A DNA stretch of 14,748 nt. It comes from DATLYB01 sp964502525. GTDB taxonomy: Bacteria; Bacteroidota; Bacteroidia; Chitinophagales; CAIOSU01. The notes beneath the pieces are model-generated. The model saw nothing but the letters and a program-made list of their open reading frames with translations. It was not told the origin of the DNA and ran no database searches. How positions within the stretch are numbered: position 1 is the stretch's first letter; each line of letters starts with the position of its first letter. Shown piece by piece: positions 6,653 to 13,275 of the stretch. The stretch is from contig CAZCXH010000125.1 of the NCBI GenBank assembly GCA_964502525.1, forward strand, positions 1 to 14,748. The letters are read 5' to 3'. The translations under genes were made by a program, and so were the position numbers.

Positions 6653-7933
6653 TCATTGCGCAGCAGGAATTCCGCTTCTCAACAGTTTATTCCCAACAAA
6701 GCAGTGCAGGCATTTCTTATGACTGCAATAATTGTTTTTCAGTTGCAGCAGCGCCTGGCTTTCATAGGCCGAGTTGGATTTGACGCCTAAGCTTTTCCAT
6801 TTGGCAATTATTGCGTTCTTCTCAGAAGGCAGTTGCTCGAGAAAGCTGATTGCCTTTTCCTGGAGTGATTGATTTCCTTTTGTCTTGCCGTAAATGAACA
6901 TCACGGGAATCACGGCATTGATGATAATAGTGTTAGCGAAATCCTTTCCCAACGATTTTTTTGCAGCCTTTGAAACCGCGTCAAACCTGTAGTGTTTAAT
7001 CCAATATTCTGATGGCTCAGCTTGAAACAGCAGGGCTATTTCACTCACGCTTTTTGCTTCAGCAATTCTTGAAAACAGATGTGCCGACTGAAACAGCAGC
7101 ATTGAAAATTGAGCAATCCGGATGGTGGGAAATCCGGGCGGCCGCAGGCGCATGAATTTCCAGAGATGAGCCTGCATCGGCTGAAGGCCGTATTTGCCCC
7201 GGAGAAAAAGGAATTCTTTTTTAAGGGCATTCGGATAATCATCCTTAAAATTTCCTTCGAGCATTCCCGATTGTCCGAATAAAAGCGCTTCTATCTGAGG
7301 CAGGCTGTTTTTGTGTTTGGCAATAATTTTCAGCGGCAGCGATTTTGCCAGGGCATCGAAAGAATCCGCATTCACCTTCAGTCCAAAGTTGCGGGCGGTG
7401 ATTTGGTAGAACGTTTCCTCCCAACTGTTTTTATTTAAAGCAAGCCGCTCCAAAATATCGCTTGTTTTTCGCTGTAGCCTCTCAACGACAAGGCGGTGCA
7501 TGCCATTCCTGATAAAAAATTCATCCACCTCATGAATCTGCGGCTCGCAGGGGATCCACGTTTGGTTCAGCATCAGTTTCTCGTAACTGTGCAAAAACTG
7601 CCTGTCAATTTTATCTTTAAGCTCAAGCGTTGGGAGCGCTGGGTATCTGATCCCTGCATCATTATTGTAAACAACATGCAGAATCACATTTGAATAGGCT
7701 TTGTCGTCCTGATGCCCGTGTTTTTCCCACTCGGATGAGTTCACGTGTATTTCAACACTGCCGGCAAGCAAGTCGGCATTGATCCTGATTTTCGCTTGAG
7801 TGAAATCAGGCCCTGCATCCCTGTTGCGGATGCCGGAATTAATAATTGCCACACGCTCCCCGGAGGTAGTTTCCAGATTAATTGCGGAGAATAATTTTTG
7901 CTGCCAGATGTAATGAAGCAACTCTTCAGACAT
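6653..7933 (-). CDS. DUF2851 family protein
   Basis: The 426-residue protein has the N-terminal block of the DUF2851 family (MSEELLHYIWQQKLF, then NRDAGPDFTQAKI and GSVEIHVNSSEWEKHGHQ, about 1-75), a family of unknown function common in Bacteroidota. The DAGPDF, E-I-H and H-x-H-like residues in this block look like a possible metal or nuclease-type site, but that is inference. The C-terminus carries a compact cysteine cluster, C403-x4-C408-x2-C411 with H405 and H410, suggestive of a metal-binding knuckle. There is no signal peptide or membrane helix, so it is probably cytoplasmic. It starts 18 nt after the SGNH gene, consistent with an operon. Confidence 0.85.
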   Translation of the reverse strand: MSEELLHYIWQQKLFSAINLETTSGERVAIINSGIRNRDAGPDFTQAKIRINADLLAGSVEIHVNSSEWEKHGHQDDKAYSNVILHVVYNNDAGIRYPALPTLELKDKIDRQFLHSYEKLMLNQTWIPCEPQIHEVDEFFIRNGMHRLVVERLQRKTSDILERLALNKNSWEETFYQITARNFGLKVNADSFDALAKSLPLKIIAKHKNSLPQIEALLFGQSGMLEGNFKDDYPNALKKEFLFLRGKYGLQPMQAHLWKFMRLRPPGFPTIRIAQFSMLLFQSAHLFSRIAEAKSVSEIALLFQAEPSEYWIKHYRFDAVSKAAKKSLGKDFANTIIINAVIPVMFIYGKTKGNQSLQEKAISFLEQLPSEKNAIIAKWKSLGVKSNSAYESQALLQLKNNYCSHKKCLHCFVGNKLLRSGIPAAQ

Positions 7934-7951
7934 ACAGTTCCATTATGTAGG

Positions 7952-9292
7952 TCACATCGGATTTCCTGCAGGAAGGGGTGGCATGAATTTCCTTTTCCCC
8001 AATTCAATATTAATCAACGAATCAAGAAAGTAAGAATATTCTCTGTTTCCGGAATCATTGAACTGTTCGTTATTGATGATATAATCCGCGCGTGTAATCC
8101 CTTTCGGGAAATAAACGCGGGAAAACAAATCTTTGAAAATCCATTCATACCCATGAGGATTCTTAAAATTTTCGAGATGCTGCAAATCAGGAACAACCGC
8201 TATCGCAAATGCGCACCCGAGCCTTTCAGACAGGTTATAAATTCTCATGAGATAGCTGTAGGTTACGCTGCTGTCTCTCGCAACCGGAAATGTTTTCGGT
8301 TCTTTGTAGATATTGCAGTACAGGCTCGTAAGCACCCGCGATTGCCTGAAATACTTTGATCTCCAATCGTCTTTCCCGAAGAGGGTGAACCGGGCGCGAT
8401 AGTAAGCATAGGCTTTTTCCGGTGTATCAAGCAGCACATATTCGCCTCCCGTAAATTCCAGTTGAACCGTTGACTCCAGCCAGCCGCAGTTTGTTTGCCA
8501 GAAATTAGGAATACCGGGAGTAGCGGGAATATCATATTTCATAATATCATTTCCCGCGTAGAAAACAACTATCAGGATATCGGGCTGAATGTCCGGCAAA
8601 TATTTTCGCGCGCACCGCATGTAATCGGCCGGACCCGTGCCGCCAACTCCAAATGGAACCAAAGCCCATTCAGGGTGTCGCCTCCGGATCATCTCGATAA
8701 AAACGGAATCAACGTGCATGTTTTCGCTCACCCCTTCAAGAAAGGAATCGCCAATAAGCGCGATGATTGGCTTTCCGGCTTTGCGCAGGCTGTCAATGGA
8801 ATGCCGGTCATAGTTGAACGGAGAAATAAATCCCTGAGCATTAAGCTGGCGCGTTATAAGCCATGGCATGGGTTTTCCAAAGCGGTTCACCCCGTCCTCG
8901 TCACTGGTGACACATTGGCTGACCACCAGCGTATCGGAACAATCATAGCCGGTGAACAGGACACCGGGTGCCATGCCGCTGCGCTCCAGTCTCTTTTCGG
9001 TGCGATGATACGCGGTGAAAACGATCATGAGAAATAATACGATGACTACTGAACCGAAGAATAATTCACGTCCGGCCTTCGATCTGAGAATCCAACGAAC
9101 CACAGCAATCATGCCTATTATAATCAGCGAAATCTTAATTGCGAATAAAATGCGATAGTGCGCCAGTTCCATTTCTGCCCGAACATATTGAAGGATGTGC
9201 GGATAGGAAGCAGGAAGAAGCAGAACGGTGAGAAAAAGAAGCAGGATGGCGAGAAAAAAAAATCCAATTAACGGAATAGCGGCACGCCTCAT
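7952..9292 (-). CDS. Membrane-anchored SGNH/GDSL hydrolase-like protein
   Basis: Of 446 residues, the first 95 hold three predicted membrane helices (about 5-28, 46-68, 77-95). The rest is an SGNH-hydrolase-like domain that should lie outside the cytoplasm. Block I is IALIGDSFLEG with nucleophile S183. Block II is GVGGTGPADY (about 215-224), and block III is YAGNDIMKY with N248. Near the C-terminus, where the family has D-x-H followed by N-x-x-G, this protein reads N408-E-Q410-F-N-D-S-G-N, so both acid and base appear replaced. S, G and N are therefore kept and H is lost. Active family members remove or transfer acyl groups on glycans or lipids; here activity is doubtful. It precedes the DUF2851 gene by 18 nt. 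Confidence 0.82.
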   Translation of the reverse strand: MRRAAIPLIGFFFLAILLLFLTVLLLPASYPHILQYVRAEMELAHYRILFAIKISLIIIGMIAVVRWILRSKAGRELFFGSVVIVLFLMIVFTAYHRTEKRLERSGMAPGVLFTGYDCSDTLVVSQCVTSDEDGVNRFGKPMPWLITRQLNAQGFISPFNYDRHSIDSLRKAGKPIIALIGDSFLEGVSENMHVDSVFIEMIRRRHPEWALVPFGVGGTGPADYMRCARKYLPDIQPDILIVVFYAGNDIMKYDIPATPGIPNFWQTNCGWLESTVQLEFTGGEYVLLDTPEKAYAYYRARFTLFGKDDWRSKYFRQSRVLTSLYCNIYKEPKTFPVARDSSVTYSYLMRIYNLSERLGCAFAIAVVPDLQHLENFKNPHGYEWIFKDLFSRVYFPKGITRADYIINNEQFNDSGNREYSYFLDSLINIELGKRKFMPPLPAGNPM

Positions 9293-9350
9293 GCTTTATT
9301 GATTCAATGACTGTGAAGATGGAAATTCCTCCATGTGATACGTTGCCCGG

Positions 9351-10178
9351 TCAAACCAGTTTCTTCCTCTTAAGTATTGTTTCCATTTCACGCTGCATGT
9401 GATAGGCCACTTTTGCTGATTTGATTTTGAAATCGCTTTTCTGACTGGCGTATATAATGCTTCGGGAAGCATTGATAATTAATCCAATGTCATTGTTAAG
9501 GGCATTTGCCGCAACTTTCTCCAGGTCACCGCCCTGCTCACCGATGCCGGGAACAAGCAGAAAGTGATCAGGCACAATGGCGCGTATTTTTCGCAGCATA
9601 TCCGGATGAGTAGCCCCTGCCACCAGCATGGTGTTTTGTGGAGTTCCCCACCCCTTTATCTTCTCGGCTACCTTCTCAAAAAGATATTCCTTTCCAACCT
9701 TCTGCAATTGAAAGTCGGAGCTGCCCGCATTTGACGTGAGCGCGAGAACAATCACCCATTTGTCTTTATACTCGTAGTATGGACGCACAGAATCTTCCCC
9801 CATGTATGGCGAAACGGTGATGGCATCGAAAGGCAGCGCTTCAAAAAACGCCCTGGCATACATCTCAGATGTGTTGCCAATATCGCCTCTTTTGGCATCC
9901 GCAATTTTCAATATTTTTTTGGGGATGTAGTTTGCTGTTTTGTAGAGGCTCCGGCAGCCGCGTTCTCCCAATGCCTCATAGAAAGCAGTATTGATTTTGT
10001 AGGCAACGCAATACTCCTGTGTGCAGTCAATGATTTCTCTGTTGAACTCAAAAACCGGATCGCTGCTGTCCTTGAACTTCTCCGGAATTTTTCGGATATC
10101 GGTATCAAGGCCGATGCAAAGAAATGACCTCTTCTCTTTGATCTGATTGATAAATTCTTTTCTTTTTGCGTCAGACAT
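9351..10178 (-). CDS. pyrF: Orotidine 5'-phosphate decarboxylase (type 2)
   Basis: This cytoplasmic enzyme converts OMP to UMP, the last step of de novo pyrimidine synthesis. The 275-residue length and sequence fit the longer type-2 subfamily found in Bacteroidota. Visible signatures are CIGLDTD (21-27), the strand-2 lysine in YKINTAF (K61), and the catalytic D-x-K-x-x-D array in ADAKRGDIGNT (D94, K96, D99). The phosphate-binding C-terminal part includes LVPGIGEQGG and NASRSIIYAS. All catalytic residues are present. It lies 60 bp after the NifU-domain gene and 58 bp before the SGNH gene on the same strand, so co-transcription is possible but not required. No other pyrimidine gene is beside it. 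Confidence 0.95.
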   Translation of the reverse strand: MSDAKRKEFINQIKEKRSFLCIGLDTDIRKIPEKFKDSSDPVFEFNREIIDCTQEYCVAYKINTAFYEALGERGCRSLYKTANYIPKKILKIADAKRGDIGNTSEMYARAFFEALPFDAITVSPYMGEDSVRPYYEYKDKWVIVLALTSNAGSSDFQLQKVGKEYLFEKVAEKIKGWGTPQNTMLVAGATHPDMLRKIRAIVPDHFLLVPGIGEQGGDLEKVAANALNNDIGLIINASRSIIYASQKSDFKIKSAKVAYHMQREMETILKRKKLV

Positions 10179-10238
10179 ATTCAGGTAAACGGAGAGAAAA
10201 GTAATGAAAAAGCGGCATTCTTTGAAGGAAATTACGAA

Positions 10239-10511
10239 TCAGAAACCGTTAATATTCACCGCTTCTATGGACTTAATTTGCGGCACATCGCGTTTGATGG
10301 ACTCTTCAATGCCCGTTTTCATAGTCATGAAATTCTGAGGGCAGGTTTCACAGGCGCCAAGAAGACGCACCTTCACCACCATGTCATCGGTGATTTCTAC
10401 AATCTCCACATTGCCCCCGTCACGCTCAAGGTAAGCGCGAATCGTGTCCAGCGACTCATCTACTTTATTCCAGATGGCGGTTTTGGTCATATCATATTCA
10501 ATTTCATACAT
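10239..10511 (-). CDS. NifU-like C-terminal domain protein (Fe-S scaffold/carrier)
   Basis: The 90-residue protein is a stand-alone NifU C-terminal (Nfu) domain: VDESLDTIRAYLERDGGNVEIVEI, then LLGACETCPQNFMTMKTGIEESIK, with the cluster-binding pair C54-x2-C57. Such proteins carry or assemble a [4Fe-4S] cluster, usually bridging a dimer, and hand it to target enzymes. The chosen ATG overlaps the last 8 nt of mrp and is preceded by GAGGTGA, a rare Shine-Dalgarno-like string for this genome; an alternative ATG lies 21 nt further in. The overlap suggests translational coupling with mrp, which matches their related jobs. Confidence 0.9.
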   Translation of the reverse strand: MYEIEYDMTKTAIWNKVDESLDTIRAYLERDGGNVEIVEITDDMVVKVRLLGACETCPQNFMTMKTGIEESIKRDVPQIKSIEAVNINGF

Positions 10512-11604
10512 TCACCTCTACCGATTTAGTTGCCTCAACGGTTGAGTTCCTGATGGCGATATAACGTTCGCAGTTAACGGCAAAATCTTGAAAAGCAGCC
10601 TTGGCAACCGCGTCATCATTCATTACGGCAGGCAGTCCTTCATCTCCTCCCTCGCGGATGCTTTGCACAATCGGAATCTGACCGAGAAGAGGCAGGCCGT
10701 ACTCCTCAGCCACTTTTTTACCGCCATCCTTTCCAAAAATGTAGTATTTATTGCCGGGCAATTCCGCTGGAGTGAAATACGACATATTCTCCACAATGCC
10801 GATAACCGGCACATTGATGTTTGCAATTCTGAACATCCCGATCGCCTTCCTCACATCAGCCAGCGCAATGTCCTGCGGAGTGGTGACAACAATAGCACCG
10901 GTAACCGGAACGGTTTGAACCAGCGTCAGATGAATATCGCCTGTTCCCGGAGGCAGGTCAAGAACCAGGTAATCCAATTCTCCCCAAATGCAATCGGTGA
11001 AAAATTGCCTCAGCGCGCTCGAAACCATCGGGCCGCGCCAAACAACAGCCTGCCGTTCATCCACCAGAAGCCCTATTGACAGTGCCTTTATTCCATATTG
11101 CTCAATAGGCAGCATCATGGGTTTCCCGTTCACCTGCCTGATTTCAGGGCGTGTGCCTTTTATTCCGAGCATCAGAGGAATGGAAGGGCCATAAATGTCT
11201 GCGTCTATCAGTCCCACCTTGTTGCCGTTTTGCGCCAGCGCCAAAGCAAGATTCACCGCTATCGTTGACTTTCCAACCCCTCCTTTTCCGGAAGCAATGC
11301 AGATGATGTTCTTCACGCCAGGAGCGATTTCCTTCGGGTCCCTCCTTCTTGAGGTGATGCGCGATTCAAACAGGATGCGCACCTTCATCTCATCTGAAAC
11401 GTAGCGGTGAATCGCATCCTCGCACAGTTTTTTCAGTTCGTCCTTCAATGGGCAGGCTGGCGTTGTAAGCACCAGCGTGAATGTTATTTCATTATTTTTC
11501 AACGTAATATTTTCCACCATCCCCAGCGAAACTATATCGCGTTTCAAATCAGGATCGTTGACATTCCTGAGAGCCTGAATGACTTCTTCTTGAGAATAAT
11601 TCAT
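10504..11604 (-). CDS. mrp: Mrp/ApbC-type Fe-S cluster carrier ATPase
   Basis: The 366-residue P-loop ATPase is of the Mrp/NBP35 family. An N-terminal MIP18/DUF59-like domain (about 3-80) contains TTPACP with C51. A deviant Walker A follows, GKGGVGKS at 106-113, then DADIYGPS (134-141), the Walker B-like LDLPPGTGD (215-223) and TTPQDIALADVRKA. Where many homologues have a cluster-binding CxxC, this one reads MSYFTPAELPGNKYY (274-288) and has no cysteine, as in other Bacteroidota Mrp proteins I recall. It probably delivers or helps deliver Fe-S clusters together with the overlapping NifU-domain gene. The start codon lies 5 nt from a TATCTTTG -7 box, so the transcript may be leaderless. Confidence 0.93.
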   Translation of the reverse strand: MNYSQEEVIQALRNVNDPDLKRDIVSLGMVENITLKNNEITFTLVLTTPACPLKDELKKLCEDAIHRYVSDEMKVRILFESRITSRRRDPKEIAPGVKNIICIASGKGGVGKSTIAVNLALALAQNGNKVGLIDADIYGPSIPLMLGIKGTRPEIRQVNGKPMMLPIEQYGIKALSIGLLVDERQAVVWRGPMVSSALRQFFTDCIWGELDYLVLDLPPGTGDIHLTLVQTVPVTGAIVVTTPQDIALADVRKAIGMFRIANINVPVIGIVENMSYFTPAELPGNKYYIFGKDGGKKVAEEYGLPLLGQIPIVQSIREGGDEGLPAVMNDDAVAKAAFQDFAVNCERYIAIRNSTVEATKSVEVNV

Positions 11605-11608
11605 ATTG

Positions 11609-11616
11609 CAAAGATA
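11609..11616 (-). promoter_or_regulatory. -7 box for mrp
   Basis: On the minus strand the sequence reads TATCTTTG, an exact match to TAnnTTTG of the Bacteroidota housekeeping sigma factor. It ends 5 nt before the mrp ATG, so transcription should begin at or within a base or two of the start codon. No convincing TTTG lies 17-23 nt upstream, so the -33 part is weak. A small CCAAA/TTTGG hairpin sits just upstream (11623-11638). Confidence 0.55.
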
Positions 11617-11653
11617 ACAAAACCAAATGCGGGTTTGGGTTACACAATTAATC

Positions 11654-11682
11654 TTGCCGATACACAGGAACCTTTATTTTTG
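11654..11682 (+). promoter_or_regulatory. Promoter of the CBS-domain gene
   Basis: CTTG with TTG at 11654-11656, an 18-nt spacer, and TATTTTTG at 11675-11682 (exact TAnnTTTG). Transcription should start near 11687, giving a leader of about 13 nt to the ATG at 11700. It is back to back with the mrp promoter, with about 38 bp between the two -7 boxes' facing ends. Confidence 0.65.
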
Positions 11683-11699
11683 CTCCGAAAAACAAAAGC

Positions 11700-12131
11700 A
11701 TGAATGTTGGAGTCATCTGCTCGCGGGAAACCATTATTGCGCAGCCGCAGCAAACAGTGCTGGAAGGAGCTTCGCTGATGCTTCGCTTCAATGTCGGCAG
11801 CTTGCTGATTGTGGCAACCGATCAGAAGGGAAACAAGCCGGTGGGAATCGTAACGGACAGGGACATTGTATTGAAAATAGTGGCTTCCGAACTATATGCA
11901 AAGGAAGTGAAGCTGGAAGACATCATGAGTTCAAAGCTGCTGATTGCCGATGAATCGGATGATGTTTATGAAACCCTCGTAAAAATGCGCAGCAAGGTGG
12001 TGCGTAGGATCCCGGTTGTTGACAATGAAGGTTACCTCAAAGGCATTCTCACCATTGATGACATTCTTGAATTCTTCAGCAATGAAATGGGAGAGATCGT
12101 CCGTTTATTCAGGAAGGAACAGGGCAAATAA
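11700..12131 (+). CDS. Tandem CBS-domain protein
   Basis: The 143-residue cytoplasmic protein consists of little more than two CBS domains (about 8-70 and 78-136). The first ends in KPVGIVTDRDIVLKIV and the second in YLKGILTIDDILEFF, both with the G-I-x-T-x-x-D/R-D-I nucleotide-pocket pattern. CBS pairs bind AMP, ATP, SAM or related ligands and usually regulate a partner; no partner domain or obvious partner gene is attached. A clean sigma-ABfr promoter lies 18 nt upstream, and there is no Shine-Dalgarno sequence. It converges on the thioredoxin-like gene with only 3 bp between the two stop codons. Confidence 0.9.
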   Translation: MNVGVICSRETIIAQPQQTVLEGASLMLRFNVGSLLIVATDQKGNKPVGIVTDRDIVLKIVASELYAKEVKLEDIMSSKLLIADESDDVYETLVKMRSKVVRRIPVVDNEGYLKGILTIDDILEFFSNEMGEIVRLFRKEQGK

Positions 12132-12134
12132 ATC

Positions 12135-12722
12135 TTACTGCGCGAAAGGCGATTTATAATTATTGGAAAAAGTCTGCCAGTCGGTAGTGCGATAGTGATT
12201 TTCTCCGAAATATTTCAAAATTTTGTCAAGCTCCTCCGCATCGCGGTATCCGGGTATGGCTTGAATTACTTTTGCCTGCTCATCAAGAAACACGATGGTC
12301 GGATAGGTAAGCTTGCCGTCAGACAGTTCATAAGCAAATTCATTGTAACCTCTCATGCCAGCGGAAACAAACGGGTAAGCATTGTTATTGAAATGAACGG
12401 TATCGGGCATCTCCGCATTGAATTTCACCGCATAATATTTTTTACTCAGATATTCGGCAATGACGGGGTTGCTGAAGGTGGTGGCGTCCATCTTCTTGCA
12501 CCAGCCGCACCAGTTGGTGTAGAGGTCAAAGAAGAATTTGCGCGGCTCATTTTTGCTGAGGGCATAGGCTTCCTCAGGAGTGAGCCAGTTCAGCTTTTCG
12601 ACAGGCGCAGCCTGTGGGTTCTTCCCAGGGCTTGCAGAAACCTGCCCCTCTGCGGTGAGCGCAATAGTTAGAAAAGAAAAAATCAATATGGCGGCATTTG
12701 TCAAACCGTAAACCGTAAACAT
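12135..12722 (-). CDS. Periplasmic thioredoxin-like protein (CGWC)
   Basis: The 195-residue exported protein begins with a hydrophobic signal sequence (about 8-28, AAILIFSFLTIALTAEGQ), then a linker and a thioredoxin fold. The active site is NWCGWCKKMD with C72 and C75. A cis-proline-like position occurs in TYPTIVFLDE (P141). The block resembles the thioredoxin-like (DUF255/Thioredoxin_7) family, in which disulfide reduction or isomerisation in the periplasm is expected. The start used lies inside a five-unit 7-bp repeat; an in-frame TTG at residue 7 (12704-12702) would also give a good signal peptide (LTNAAILIF) and keep the repeat outside the gene. The substrate is unknown. Confidence 0.85.
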   Translation of the reverse strand: MFTVYGLTNAAILIFSFLTIALTAEGQVSASPGKNPQAAPVEKLNWLTPEEAYALSKNEPRKFFFDLYTNWCGWCKKMDATTFSNPVIAEYLSKKYYAVKFNAEMPDTVHFNNNAYPFVSAGMRGYNEFAYELSDGKLTYPTIVFLDEQAKVIQAIPGYRDAEELDKILKYFGENHYRTTDWQTFSNNYKSPFAQ

Positions 12723-12737
12723 ATAAACTGTAAACAG
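12703..12737 (-). repeat. Five-unit 7-bp tandem repeat across the start codon
   Basis: On the plus strand the units are AAACCGT, AAACCGT, AAACATA, TAAACTG and TAAACAG. The first two are identical and the rest share the AAAC or TAAAC core. On the coding strand this is TTTACGG repeated just after the ATG at 12722-12720, plus a decayed leader copy. Seven is not a multiple of three, so unit gain or loss inside the frame would shift it. Confidence 0.65.
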
Positions 12738-12765
12738 AAAATGTAAGATTTTATCCCGCGCAATA

Positions 12766-12782
12766 GTATAATAATATTATAC
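12766..12782. promoter_or_regulatory. Operator-like palindrome
   Basis: GTATAATA-A-TATTATAC has perfect 8-bp arms around one central base, 44 bp upstream of the thioredoxin-like start and about 210 bp upstream of the rpsU promoter. The dyad and size suit a dimeric repressor, but it is A+T-rich and could be chance. Confidence 0.35.
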
Positions 12783-12993
12783 AAGTCCGGAAATTCGTTT
12801 GCCAGATGGCATAAAACTAACCAAATAGAACATCTCGCTTGAGAAAAAGACAGGTAAAGAGTGAAAGCTGTAAGACAAACATGCCTTCTTGCTTCTGTCA
12901 CCCTCCAACTTCCTTCAAGAAAGGCTGCTGCGCGTGAAGGAACTTCCTGCTATTATTTTAACCGAACTCATCCGTTAATATTTCAATCAATGA

Positions 12994-13024
12994 TTTGAAA
13001 TTTTCATTGGAAACTGTATCTTTG
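12994..13024 (+). promoter_or_regulatory. rpsU promoter (sigma-ABfr type)
   Basis: TTTG at 12994-12997, a 19-nt spacer and TATCTTTG at 13017-13024 give an exact -33/-7 pair. Transcription should begin near 13029-13031, leaving a leader of roughly 18 nt that is A-rich and lacks any GGAGG-like sequence before the ATG at 13048. Confidence 0.8.
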
Positions 13025-13047
13025 CAAACTCAAAAAACAGAAAATTA

Positions 13048-13245
13048 ATGCTCATCATTGACGTAAAAGACAGCGACTCACTTGACAAAGCCCTGAAGAA
13101 GTACAAGAAGAAATTCGAGAAAGCGGGCACGTTGAGGGAATTGCGCGGCAGGCAGGCATATATGAAGCCTTCCGTAAGGAAAAGAAGCCAGGTGCTGAGG
13201 GCGATTTACCGCCAGCAGTTCATTAACGGCACGGCTTCAGAATAA
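13048..13245 (+). CDS. rpsU: Small ribosomal subunit protein bS21
   Basis: The 65-residue basic protein reads as a full-length Bacteroidota bS21: LIIDVKDSDSLDKALKKYKKKFEKAG, then RELRGRQAYMKPSVRKRSQ. It joins the platform of the 30S subunit near the 3' end of 16S rRNA. In Flavobacterium johnsoniae, bS21 with bS6 and bS18 hides the anti-Shine-Dalgarno sequence, and rpsU itself has a strong Shine-Dalgarno there for feedback control; here the leader has none. It heads the rpsU-xerC-hpf cluster under a strong-looking promoter, and xerC begins about 30 nt after its stop. Confidence 0.95.
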   Translation: MLIIDVKDSDSLDKALKKYKKKFEKAGTLRELRGRQAYMKPSVRKRSQVLRAIYRQQFINGTASE

Positions 13246-13262
13246 AAATTGCAGCGAAGCCC

Positions 13263-13270
13263 TATTTTTG
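13263..13270 (+). promoter_or_regulatory. Possible -7 box in front of xerC
   Basis: TATTTTTG is an exact TAnnTTTG match ending 5 nt before the GTG at 13276, the same spacing as at mrp. There is no TTTG 17-23 nt upstream, so it may be a chance match, and xerC may simply be transcribed from the rpsU promoter. Confidence 0.35.
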
Positions 13271-13275
13271 TACAG

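Larger units (their letters stand above)
12723..13047. other. Control region between thioredoxin-like gene and rpsU
   Basis: This 325-bp gap has no credible gene. It contains the outer units of the 7-bp repeat, a perfect 8-bp-arm palindrome (12766-12782), a hairpin with TTCCTTCA (12910-12917) and TGAAGGAA (12935-12942), and the rpsU promoter (12994-13024). No good TAnnTTTG box was found for the leftward gene; TACATTTT in the leader misses the final base. Confidence 0.7.

Noticed and set aside
8495..9037. Open frame of 180 codons on the plus strand
   Set aside because: It lies wholly opposite the SGNH-hydrolase-like gene, whose motifs are clear; the translated product has no recognisable fold and looks like an antisense shadow.
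10588..11079. Open frame of 163 codons on the plus strand
   Set aside because: Antisense to mrp, with no domain signature; a shadow of the Mrp coding bias.
12703..12737. CRISPR-like short repeat array
   Set aside because: The units are 7 bp and contiguous with no spacers, so it is a simple tandem repeat.
12701..12901. Open frame of 66 codons on the minus strand upstream of the thioredoxin-like gene
   Set aside because: It overlaps that gene's start, is unusually Cys- and Leu-rich without a recognisable motif, and occupies a region with regulatory-type palindromes.
13249..13275. TTG at 13249 as the xerC start
   Set aside because: It adds nine residues not typical of Xer proteins and would place the TATTTTTG box inside the gene; GTG at 13276 gives the standard N-terminus.
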